DNA of 64,000 bases from Sphingomonas sp. TDK1 (GTDB lineage: Bacteria > Pseudomonadota > Alphaproteobacteria > Sphingomonadales > Sphingomonadaceae): positions 62,001-126,000 of the forward strand of contig NZ_LXVY01000034.1 in assembly GCF_001650735.1 (NCBI RefSeq). The letters run 5' to 3'. The notes beneath the pieces were generated by a model. It had not been told where the DNA came from. It was given only the letters and a program-made list of their open reading frames with translations, and ran no database searches. Of this stretch, positions 33,931-41,756 are shown in pieces. How positions within the stretch are numbered: the stretch's first letter is position 1; every line of letters starts with the position of its first letter. The position numbers were made by a program, and so were the translations under genes.

Positions 33931-36804
33931 ATGAAGAGGGTGTGGGTCGCGGCGCTGCTGGCCGGCAGCGCAATGGGGATGGCGCAGGCAGCCGACGAGA
34001 ATGGCTATACCCGCACCGCCGACGGCGTGGTCGTCACTCCCGGCACTGGTCCCGCCGCACGGGTGGAAGTGACCGTGCATGGCGACGGCATCTTCCATGT
34101 CATCGCCATGCCAAGGGGCGTGGATGGCGCAGCGCTCGCGCCCAGCCTGATGGCACCCAATCCTCCGGCGGCCGGTGCTTTCGAGGTCAGCGCTGCAGGC
34201 GGCCATGTCCTGGTGAAGGCGAAGCGCGCCACTGCCGATATCGACCTCACCTCCGGCCGTGTTCGCTTCACCGATCCCAAGGGCCGCGAACTGCTTGCGG
34301 AAACCGGGCCCGCCACCTTCAAGGCGGTCACCGTCGACGGTAAGCCTTTCGTCGGCATCAGCCAGCAGTTCAACCGCGGCAGCGACGAAGGGCTGTACGG
34401 CCTCGGCCAACACCAGAACGCGCAGATGAACTATAATGGCGAGGACGTCGAACTCGCGCAGCACAATATGGATATCGGCGTGCCGTTCCTCGTGTCGACG
34501 CGCAGCTACGGGCTGCTGTGGGACAATGCGAGCATCACCCGCTTCGGCAATCCCAAACCCTACACGCTGGTGGGCGAAGGGCTGAAGGTCACCAGCGACG
34601 GCAAGCCGGGCTGGAAGGCCGACTATTTCCTCGACGGCAAGCTGGCCGTGTCGCGGCAGGAAGCGACGATCAACTATCAGTACATCAAGGACCAGAAGAA
34701 CTGGCCGGAGGAGGCCAAGGCCCGCACGGTGGCCGCCACCGGCGGGCAGAACACCGCCGGCAACGCGGTGCAGAAGCAGACCGTCGTATGGACCGGGACC
34801 CTCCAGCCGGAGACGACCGGAACCCACAAGTTCCAGCTCTACGCCTCGAGCTATTTCAAGCTCTATGCGGACGGCAAGCTGGTGCTCGACCGGTGGCGAC
34901 AGAACTGGAACCCCTGGTACGCCAATTTCGACCTGCCGATGGTGAAGGGCAAGCCGGTGCAGATCCGCATCGAATGGGAACCGAACGCCGGCTATATGGC
35001 CATGCTCCACAATGATCCGCTGCCCGCGCCGGACCGCCATTCGGTGTGGTTCACCAGCGAGGTCGGGCAGGCGAAGAACTATTGGTTCGTCCCCGCCGAC
35101 AGCATGGACGGCGCGATTGCCGGCTATCGCCAGCTGACCGGCAAGGCCGAGATGATGCCGAAATGGGTCTACGGCTTCTGGCAGTCCCGCCAGCGCTACA
35201 ATACTGCCGACGAAGTGACCGGCGTGGTCGACCGCTATCGCCAGCTCAACATTCCGCTCGACAATATCGTCCTCGACTGGCGGTACTGGCGCGACGACGA
35301 TTGGGGCAGCCATGCCTTCGACCCGACGCGCTTTCCGGATCCCAAGGCGATGATCGACAAGGTTCATGCGCAGCACGCAGCGTTCATGATTTCGGTCTGG
35401 CCGAAATTCTATCCCACGACGGCAAACTACAAGGAACTGGCCGCCGCGGGTGCCGCCTACCAGGGCAATCTGCGTCAAGGGAACAGGGACTGGGTGGGTC
35501 CGGGCTATGCCAACACCTTCTACGACCCCTATTCCGCCGAGGGGCGCCGGATCTTCTGGAAGCAGGTGCAGGAAAAGCTGGGCGTGCTCGGCACCGATGC
35601 CTGGTGGGCGGACGCCAGCGAGCCCGACATGCACTCGAACCTCTCGATCGAGGAGCGGATCGACACCATGGGGCCGACCGCGATCGGCCCGGCGGCGCAA
35701 TATTTCAACAGCTATCCGCTGATGAATGCGCGTGCTTTCTTCGAGGGCTGGCGCGGCTTCAAGCCGGATGTACGGCCGTTCCTGCTTACCCGGTCGGGCT
35801 TTGGCGGGCTGCAGCGCTATGGCGCGGCGGTATGGTCGGGCGACGTGGCGACCCGCTGGTACGACCTGCGCGCGCAGATCTCGGCCGGGGTGAACACGGC
35901 GATGTCCGGCCTGCCCAACTGGACGCACGACATCGGCGGGTTCGCCGTGGAACCACGATACGAGGCGAAGAACCCGACGCCGGCGGATCTGGCCGAGTGG
36001 CGCGAGCTCAACCTCCGCTGGTTCCAGTTCGGCGCGTTCAGCCCCCTGTTCCGCAGCCATGGCGAGGAGCCGTTTCGCGAAATTTACGAGATTTCGCCGG
36101 AAGGCTCGACGATGCGAGCGTCGATGGTCTGGTACGACCAGCTCCGCTACCGGCTGATGCCCTATATCTACACCCTCGGCGCCGACGCCTATTGGAAGGA
36201 CGGCAGCATCATGCGCGGGATGGTGATGGACTATCCGGCCGATGCCAAGGCGCGCCGGATAGACGATCAGTATCTGTTCGGCGATGCCTTCCTCGTTGCG
36301 CCCGTCACCGACTACAAGGCACGCAGCCGGACGGTCTATTTCCCGGGTACCGGCACCTGGTACGACTTCGCCACGGCTAAGACCTATCGTGGCGGCACCA
36401 TCGCGGGTGTCGCGGCGCCGGCCGAGCGGATGCCGTTGTTCGTCCGTGCGGGCGCGATCGTGCCGATGGGGCCGGTTACCCAATATGTCGATCAGCAGCG
36501 GGACGCACCGCTGACCATCACCGTCTATACCGGCGCGAACGGGAGCTTTTCGCTGTATGAGGATGACGGGCGCAGCGAGCAGTACAAGGCGGGGGCGTAT
36601 AGCCGCATCCCGCTTACCTGGGATGAGAAGGCCGGCACGCTGACGATCGGCGTGCGCGAGGGGAAGGGCTGGGCGGGCATGCCGGCCACGCGCGCACTGC
36701 GGGTCAAATGGGTCACCCCGGGCAAGCCCGTTACGGACGACAACGGCTTCGATGCCGAAATTCGGTATGACGGGAAGGCTGTGACCGTGCCGCGCAAATC
36801 GTGA
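33931..36804 (+). CDS. GH31 family alpha-glycosidase (alpha-xylosidase-like) with PA14 insert
   Basis: The 957-residue protein has a signal peptide (MKRVWVAALLAGSAMGMAQA), an N-terminal galactose-mutarotase-like domain, and an inserted PA14 module (about residues 225-370: WKADYF, TLQPETTGTHKFQLYASSYF, KLYADGKLVLDRW). The GH31 barrel follows. The nucleophile Asp is in WWADASEPDMH and the acid/base Asp in AAVWSGDVATRW. A PA14 inserted in the N-terminal domain is the layout of the Cellvibrio alpha-xylosidase that trims xyloglucan oligosaccharides, so xyloglucan is a plausible substrate. The gene has AGGGAGAAG before its ATG and is paired with the GH35 gene. Confidence 0.93.
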   Translation: MKRVWVAALLAGSAMGMAQAADENGYTRTADGVVVTPGTGPAARVEVTVHGDGIFHVIAMPRGVDGAALAPSLMAPNPPAAGAFEVSAAGGHVLVKAKRATADIDLTSGRVRFTDPKGRELLAETGPATFKAVTVDGKPFVGISQQFNRGSDEGLYGLGQHQNAQMNYNGEDVELAQHNMDIGVPFLVSTRSYGLLWDNASITRFGNPKPYTLVGEGLKVTSDGKPGWKADYFLDGKLAVSRQEATINYQYIKDQKNWPEEAKARTVAATGGQNTAGNAVQKQTVVWTGTLQPETTGTHKFQLYASSYFKLYADGKLVLDRWRQNWNPWYANFDLPMVKGKPVQIRIEWEPNAGYMAMLHNDPLPAPDRHSVWFTSEVGQAKNYWFVPADSMDGAIAGYRQLTGKAEMMPKWVYGFWQSRQRYNTADEVTGVVDRYRQLNIPLDNIVLDWRYWRDDDWGSHAFDPTRFPDPKAMIDKVHAQHAAFMISVWPKFYPTTANYKELAAAGAAYQGNLRQGNRDWVGPGYANTFYDPYSAEGRRIFWKQVQEKLGVLGTDAWWADASEPDMHSNLSIEERIDTMGPTAIGPAAQYFNSYPLMNARAFFEGWRGFKPDVRPFLLTRSGFGGLQRYGAAVWSGDVATRWYDLRAQISAGVNTAMSGLPNWTHDIGGFAVEPRYEAKNPTPADLAEWRELNLRWFQFGAFSPLFRSHGEEPFREIYEISPEGSTMRASMVWYDQLRYRLMPYIYTLGADAYWKDGSIMRGMVMDYPADAKARRIDDQYLFGDAFLVAPVTDYKARSRTVYFPGTGTWYDFATAKTYRGGTIAGVAAPAERMPLFVRAGAIVPMGPVTQYVDQQRDAPLTITVYTGANGSFSLYEDDGRSEQYKAGAYSRIPLTWDEKAGTLTIGVREGKGWAGMPATRALRVKWVTPGKPVTDDNGFDAEIRYDGKAVTVPRKS

Positions 36805-36946
36805 CACGGGCTGTCGCAGGCAATGCTTTCGGGTGGCTGCCAGCCCCTCCGCGCGCGCAAACGCGGCCAAAAACGCGACGAAATCGACAATAGGTGAGGG
36901 GTCTCCTCCGGCTAGCTACTTGCGCTTAGCCAAGGAGATCTCGTCG

Positions 36947-37570
36947 ATGACCGCCGCCAGCCTGCTGACCCCGAATGACTGTGCGGTGCTGATCGTCGAT
37001 GCGCAGGCGGGCCTGGCGTTCGCTACCGGGTCGGCGGATCGGCAGACGGTACGCGGAAACCTGGTCGCGCTGGCGCAGACGGCCAAGGCATTCGGCGTGC
37101 CGGTGATCGTCAGCACCTCGGCAACCAAGGTCTATAGCGGCCCCCTGATGCCGCCGCTGCGGACGGTGCTGCCGGATGTGGTGCCGATCGAGCGGCGGAA
37201 CATGAACCTGTGGGAAGACGATGCCGCGCGCGCCGCCGTGGTCGCGACCGGTCGCCGAACACTGATCGTCGCCGGCCTGCTGACCGAGGCCTGTGTGAGC
37301 TTCCCCGTGCTTTCCGCCCTCGCCGAGGGATATGCCGTTCGCGTGGTCACGGATGCCTGTGGCGGCCTGACGCCTGCCAGCCATGAGGCAGCTGTGCAGC
37401 GGATGGTGCAGGCGGGCGCCGTTCCGACCTCGTGGCTACAGCTGTTGCTGGAGCTCCAGCGGGACTGGACGCGACACGATACCTATGAAGCGGCCCGGAG
37501 CATCGTCGTCGCGCATGGCGGCGGCTACGGCATCGGGCTCGACTATGCGCGGGATATGATCCACCCATGA
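36947..37570 (+). CDS. Isochorismatase-fold hydrolase, YcaC-like
   Basis: The 207-residue protein has the isochorismatase-like hydrolase fold: the Asp in AVLIVDAQAGLAF, a central NMNLWEDD segment and the cis-peptide/Cys motif GLLTEACVSFPVLSA. The C-terminal part (AAVQRMVQAGAVPTSWLQLLLELQRDW) is characteristic of YcaC-type members of unknown substrate. The ATG at 36947 has AAGGAGAT ten bases upstream. The next gene overlaps it by four bases (ATGA), indicating translational coupling. Confidence 0.9.
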   Translation: MTAASLLTPNDCAVLIVDAQAGLAFATGSADRQTVRGNLVALAQTAKAFGVPVIVSTSATKVYSGPLMPPLRTVLPDVVPIERRNMNLWEDDAARAAVVATGRRTLIVAGLLTEACVSFPVLSALAEGYAVRVVTDACGGLTPASHEAAVQRMVQAGAVPTSWLQLLLELQRDWTRHDTYEAARSIVVAHGGGYGIGLDYARDMIHP

Positions 37571-38166
37571 CCTCACGACAGATCGTCGGAACGTTCCACG
37601 GCGTCGTGATCGAGGTCGCGGCGTGGGACGGCAGTGCTGCCGCGGTGGATCTGTCCTGCGCCTGTATGTTTGCCGAGGAGGTCGGCGGCCGCCCGCCAGT
37701 CGGCGGTCTCGCGCATCTGGACGCGGCGCTGGACGGGCAATTGCTTCAGCTGCGCGCCGAGGGACTGTTCGCCGCGACCGCGGGGGAGACCCTTTATCTC
37801 GACCCGCTGCCGGCCGCAGTGGCTGCGCGTGCGCTGTTGATTTTGGGTATGGGTACGCCAACGGGCTGGACCGCCCGCAACCTCACGCCCGCCGTTCGGC
37901 AGGCTGTCTCGACCGCGCTGATGCTGGGCGTGGAATCAGGCGCTTTGGCGCCGAGCATGCTCGATAGTGGACTGGGCCCCGATAAGACCAGCGGTGCGCC
38001 CGCGGCAATGGTGCAGGGGCTGGCAGCGGCGCTGGACGCGCAGGCACGCTTGCAGATGGCGGGGTTGGTCCGGCCGCTATCCCTTACGCGCTGGGTGTTC
38101 GACGTCGGGGCGGAGCGGTTCGACGGCGCCGTACGCGCGTTCGCCGCGGCGCTGGCCGATCACTGA
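37567..38166 (+). CDS. M17 leucyl-aminopeptidase N-terminal-domain-only protein
   Basis: The 199-residue protein resembles only the macro-like N-terminal domain of M17 peptidases. Visible features are DLSCACMFAEEVGGRPPVGG, LDAALDGQLLQLRAEG, a central ALLILGMGTPTGWT strand and RWVFDVGAERFD at the C-terminus. The catalytic M17 domain with its metal ligands and NTDAEGR motif is absent, and the gene ends cleanly. It is therefore probably not a peptidase. It is coupled to the YcaC-like gene, with the beta-repeat gene 16 bp downstream. Function unknown. Confidence 0.65.
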   Translation: MTSRQIVGTFHGVVIEVAAWDGSAAAVDLSCACMFAEEVGGRPPVGGLAHLDAALDGQLLQLRAEGLFAATAGETLYLDPLPAAVAARALLILGMGTPTGWTARNLTPAVRQAVSTALMLGVESGALAPSMLDSGLGPDKTSGAPAAMVQGLAAALDAQARLQMAGLVRPLSLTRWVFDVGAERFDGAVRAFAAALADH

Positions 38167-38182
38167 CCTTCCGGAGCCTGTC

Positions 38183-38599
38183 ATGCAACACACCCCGCCG
38201 CCGCCTGTGATCACGTCCGAGGTCCGCATCGTCGATCCGGCTGGTACACCGCGGATCGTGCTTTCCGCAGCGGACGGGAGGCCCGCCATCGTGCTGATCG
38301 GCCATGATGCCAAACCGGCAGCCACGGTCGCGCTGGATGGCAATGATCGACCGTCGATCAAACTGGCCAATCCGGAACCGGGTGCGCCCACTGCCGTGAT
38401 CGAGATCGACGACAAGGGCGCCCATGTGAAGTTCGACCGCGCAGGCGGGGCATCTTCCTACCTGTTCCTCAACAATGCCGGCACATCCGGCGTGGTGCTG
38501 ATCGACGGTGCAGGATTTCGGCGGGCGAGCGTCCTGCTCGGCGCGGATGGCAAGGTCACGGTGGAAGGGCCGGAGGGACGCGTACTTCCCGGCCGATGA
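38183..38599 (+). CDS. Small beta-repeat protein of unknown function
   Basis: The 138-residue protein is built of short alternating strand/turn units, such as RIVDPAGTPRIVLSAADGRP, AIVLIGHDAKPAATVALDGN, SIKLANPE and ASVLLGADGKVTVEGPEGR. This suggests a beta-solenoid or stacked-hairpin fold. There is no signal peptide. The ATG at 38183 has GGAG ten bases upstream. It closes the three-gene cluster that begins at 36947. I recognise no characterised family. Confidence 0.7.
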   Translation: MQHTPPPPVITSEVRIVDPAGTPRIVLSAADGRPAIVLIGHDAKPAATVALDGNDRPSIKLANPEPGAPTAVIEIDDKGAHVKFDRAGGASSYLFLNNAGTSGVVLIDGAGFRRASVLLGADGKVTVEGPEGRVLPGR

Positions 38600-38609
38600 G
38601 CGCGCCCCT

Positions 38610-39857
38610 TCAGCCGCGGGCGCCCGCTGCCTCTGCGATCGCGGAGGCGAGCAGCAGGCCGATCCCGATAGCGATGGTGAGCATGACGGCGCCGACCAGC
38701 GCTGCTGCACTCGCGGCGAGGAGCGCTGGAGAAGTGGCCGGTCCGGCGCGCATGATGTCCAGCGCGCCGATCAACCCACGAAACGCATAGGAGCCGGGCA
38801 CCATCGCCACCACGCAGGGGAAAGCGAGGGCGGTCCAGGGTGCGTCCAGGCGGCGGCCGATCCCGAGCGCCAGCAGGCCGGCGAGCATAGCACCGCTGGC
38901 CGTCGCGAGGCCGATATCCCCGCCCGCCGCCATCAGTGCGGTCCGCGATCCATGGGCGAGCGCGCCGGTCAGCACGATTGGCAAAATCGCTCGGTGGGGC
39001 GCAGCGAACAGGATGGCGAAGCCGAACGCGGCAATGGCGGCGAACAGGAGGTCCCAGGGCAGGCTTAGATTGGGCGTTTGCAGTACGACAGGCAGGTGGA
39101 CGCCCGTTGCGAGGCTGGCGGTAGCGAGGCCCGCGGCGATTGCGAGCACGATCATGCCGCCATTGGCGAGACGGGCGAGGCCAATCCCCGGGTGCCCGCG
39201 CACCAGATCGCGTACGCCGTTGATCAGCGGCACGCCCGGCACGAGGATCATCCCTGCCGCAACCAGCGCGAACGTCGGATCGGCGCCAAGCAGCCGTAGC
39301 GGCAGCGCGCCGACCATTCCGCTGATCGCCGCGGTCACCGCCGCAGACGCCGCCGGAACGACACCCCATCGCGGCAACGCGCGGCGAAGCGTTGTGTTGA
39401 CCAGTCCGGCAAGAAACGCAGCGCCGACCACCAGCCAGCTCGCGCTGAACAGCTTGGCGAGCGCCGCCGCAGTTGCCGCCACCGCCAATATCGTCAGCCA
39501 GCCCGGATAGCTCGATTTGCCGGCAGCGATGGCGGTGAGGCGGGCGTCCGCTGCGGGGATCTCCAGCGAGCCGGATTCCATGGCCTTCGCTACCTGCTCC
39601 AGCGCCACCAGTCGTCCGGCATCGATGCCCATCGCGCCGACGGCATGGCCGATACGTGTGCGATAGGTGTCGTCGCATCCTACCATCAGTAATAGCCGTT
39701 CGCTGCCGAGGAACAGCTGGGCCGCGAAGCCAAGCCGCCCGGCAAGCGCCTCGATCCGTCGGCGCACCTGTTCGCTGTCCGATCCGGCCTCGAGCAGCAG
39801 GCGGGCGAGGAACAGCAGCACATGGCCGGCGGCATCCAGGCGGCGGCTGTCATGCAT
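38610..39857 (-). CDS. Threonine/serine exporter family protein (ThrE-like)
   Basis: The 415-residue protein has the ThrE N-terminal amphipathic segment (FLARLLLEAGSDSEQVRRRIEALAGRLG, then LFLGSERLLLMV) and about ten transmembrane helices, as in single-chain ThrE. Motifs include ASWLVVGAAFLAGLVNTTLRR, MILVPGVPLINGVRDL and CVVAMVPGSYAFRG. ThrE exports threonine and serine by proton antiport. The start overlaps the end of mqo by eight bases, placing it last in the fumC-cupin-mqo-thrE operon. Its substrate in that metabolic context is not known. Confidence 0.88.
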   Translation of the reverse strand: MHDSRRLDAAGHVLLFLARLLLEAGSDSEQVRRRIEALAGRLGFAAQLFLGSERLLLMVGCDDTYRTRIGHAVGAMGIDAGRLVALEQVAKAMESGSLEIPAADARLTAIAAGKSSYPGWLTILAVAATAAALAKLFSASWLVVGAAFLAGLVNTTLRRALPRWGVVPAASAAVTAAISGMVGALPLRLLGADPTFALVAAGMILVPGVPLINGVRDLVRGHPGIGLARLANGGMIVLAIAAGLATASLATGVHLPVVLQTPNLSLPWDLLFAAIAAFGFAILFAAPHRAILPIVLTGALAHGSRTALMAAGGDIGLATASGAMLAGLLALGIGRRLDAPWTALAFPCVVAMVPGSYAFRGLIGALDIMRAGPATSPALLAASAAALVGAVMLTIAIGIGLLLASAIAEAAGARG

Positions 39858-41352
39858 CGATATTGTCGATCTTCAGCACCGGCGCGGTTGCCGCGCGGGT
39901 GGACCGGCACGCTTCGGCATCCTCGATCAGGTCGATGCCCCAGGTCGGGAAGATCGCGCGGAGCTTGGGCAGCCATGCCGCCTCGGTCAGCTTGTCGGCG
40001 AAGCAGGCCTGCAGCACCTCGACCGCGATGGCCGCAGCCGTGGAGGCGCCCGGCGAGGCGCCGAGCAGCGCGACCAGAGATTTGTCCTCGGCGGCGACCA
40101 GTTCGGTGCCGAACACCAGCCTGCCGCCATGGTCCTCGGTATCCGGCTTGATGATCTGCACCCGTTGCCCGGCGACCGCTTCCTGCCAATCGCCACGCTT
40201 CGCCTGGGGGAAGAACTGCCGCAGCATTTCGAACTGGTGGTGATGGCTCTGGAACACCTGGCCGATCAGATATTCTTCCAGCCCGGCATTGTCCTTCGCC
40301 ACGTCGAGCAACGGCAGCAGGTTGTGCGCGGTGATCGATTCGAACAGGTCGGCCTCCGACCCGTGCTTCAGGAACTTGGTCGAGAAGCCGGCATAGGGGC
40401 CGAACAGCAGCGAGGTCTCGCCGTCGATCACCCGCGTGTCGAGATGCGGCACCGACATGGGCGGCGAGCCGCTGGCCGCCTTGCCATAGACCTTGGCGTG
40501 GTGCCGCGCGGTGACCGCGTCGACGTCGCAGCGCAGCCAGATGCCGCTCACCGGGAAGCCGCCATAGCCCTTGGCTTCGGGGATGCCCGACATCTGGAGA
40601 AGTTCGATCGCGGCACCACCCGCCCCGATGAAGACGAAGCCGGCGGTGATCGTCTGGCGCGTGCCGTCGAACACGTCCTCGAACGTCACCGCCCAGCGCC
40701 CGTCCGCGGCGCGCTCGATACCGACGACCTCTCGATTGTAGCGGACGTCCGCACCTTCGGCCTGCAGATGCTGCACCAGCAGATGGGTGAGCGCGCCGTA
40801 GTCGACATCGGTGCCGGTGATCATCCGCGTCGCGGCGATCTTCTCGTCGGGATCGCGGCCCTCCATGACCAGCGGCGCCCATTGGGCGATCTGCGCCGGA
40901 TCCTCGCTATATTCCATGCCGTGATAGCAATGGTGCGCGCTCATCGCGGCATGGCGCGCCTTGAGAAAGGCGACATTCTCCTCCCCCCACACGAAGCTCA
41001 TATGCGGACAGGGATGGAGGAAGGCGCGCGGGTCGGGGATCGCGCCAGCGGTCACCAGATGCGCCCAGAGCTGGCGCGATACGTCGAACTGGGTGTTGAC
41101 CTTCAGCGCCTCGGATATGTCGATGCTGCCATCGGCACGCTGCGGCGTATAGTTGAGCTCGCAATTCGCGGCATGGCCGGTGCCGGCATTGTTCCACGCC
41201 ATCGAGCTTTCCTGCGCGCAGTCGCCCAGCCGTTCGAGCAGGGTGATGCGCAGGTTCGGATCCAGATTGTGCAGCAGGGTGCCGGTGGTGGCGCTCATGA
41301 TACCGGCGCCGATCAGCAGCACGTCGGTTTCGGTGCTCGTCGAGAAGGTCAT
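39850..41352 (-). CDS. mqo: Malate:quinone oxidoreductase
   Basis: The 500-residue protein begins with the FAD-binding Rossmann motif DVLLIGAGIMSATTGTLL and continues with the MQO signature ESSMAWNNAGTGHAANCELNYTP. It also has MSFVWGEENVAFLKARHAAM and LFGPYAGFSTKFLKHG, and a C-terminal FAD segment LLGASPGASTAAAIAVEVLQ. The peripheral membrane enzyme oxidises malate to oxaloacetate and reduces the quinone pool. The ATG at 41352 overlaps the stop of the cupin gene by four bases. Fumarase, encoded upstream in the same operon, makes its substrate. Confidence 0.97.
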   Translation of the reverse strand: MTFSTSTETDVLLIGAGIMSATTGTLLHNLDPNLRITLLERLGDCAQESSMAWNNAGTGHAANCELNYTPQRADGSIDISEALKVNTQFDVSRQLWAHLVTAGAIPDPRAFLHPCPHMSFVWGEENVAFLKARHAAMSAHHCYHGMEYSEDPAQIAQWAPLVMEGRDPDEKIAATRMITGTDVDYGALTHLLVQHLQAEGADVRYNREVVGIERAADGRWAVTFEDVFDGTRQTITAGFVFIGAGGAAIELLQMSGIPEAKGYGGFPVSGIWLRCDVDAVTARHHAKVYGKAASGSPPMSVPHLDTRVIDGETSLLFGPYAGFSTKFLKHGSEADLFESITAHNLLPLLDVAKDNAGLEEYLIGQVFQSHHHQFEMLRQFFPQAKRGDWQEAVAGQRVQIIKPDTEDHGGRLVFGTELVAAEDKSLVALLGASPGASTAAAIAVEVLQACFADKLTEAAWLPKLRAIFPTWGIDLIEDAEACRSTRAATAPVLKIDNIDA

Positions 41353-41744
41353 GCCTGCGTCTCCTGGGGCGTGAAGTGGAGGTCGGCGCCGGCGTCGTAC
41401 ACGACATAGGCGCGGCGCCAGGGCTCGCTGCCGATCAGCCGCCAGCGATGGCCGGTGCCGGTGTCGTCCTGCGCGAGCAGCACGTCGCCGGGATGAAGGG
41501 TGAAGGTCGCGCCGGACTTCACCTCGAACTCGATCGTGCCTGCCAGCGTCAGCACGAATTGCGGTTGCGGGTCCTGGTGCCATTCGAAGCTGCCGCCGCC
41601 GGCGGTCTCCTGGAACGAGAGCTCGTGGACCGCGATCGGCAGGCCGGAGGCCTTGCCGTGCAGGCCGGCGCCGATATCGAGATGCCCTTCCTCGAACAGC
41701 GAATTGCCGTCCGGGCCGGCCCACATGCGAATACAACGGATCAT
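41349..41744 (-). CDS. Cupin domain protein
   Basis: The 131-residue single-domain cupin has motif 1-like residues (GGSFEWHQDPQPQFVLTLAGTIEFEV) and motif 2-like residues (FTLHPGDVLLAQDDTGTGHRWR). The His and Gln residues could hold a metal. It sits between fumC (12 bp upstream) and mqo (four-base overlap), so it is made together with two consecutive TCA-cycle enzymes. It could be a small enzyme or a binding protein. Nothing in the sequence decides this. Confidence 0.8.
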   Translation of the reverse strand: MIRCIRMWAGPDGNSLFEEGHLDIGAGLHGKASGLPIAVHELSFQETAGGGSFEWHQDPQPQFVLTLAGTIEFEVKSGATFTLHPGDVLLAQDDTGTGHRWRLIGSEPWRRAYVVYDAGADLHFTPQETQA

Positions 41745-41756
41745 GGATCTGTCTCC

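Noticed and set aside
33229..36870. Minus-strand open frame of 1213 codons antisense to the GH31 gene
   Set aside because: Composition is typical of antisense frames (rich in Arg, His, Ala). The opposite strand encodes a complete GH31 with catalytic residues.
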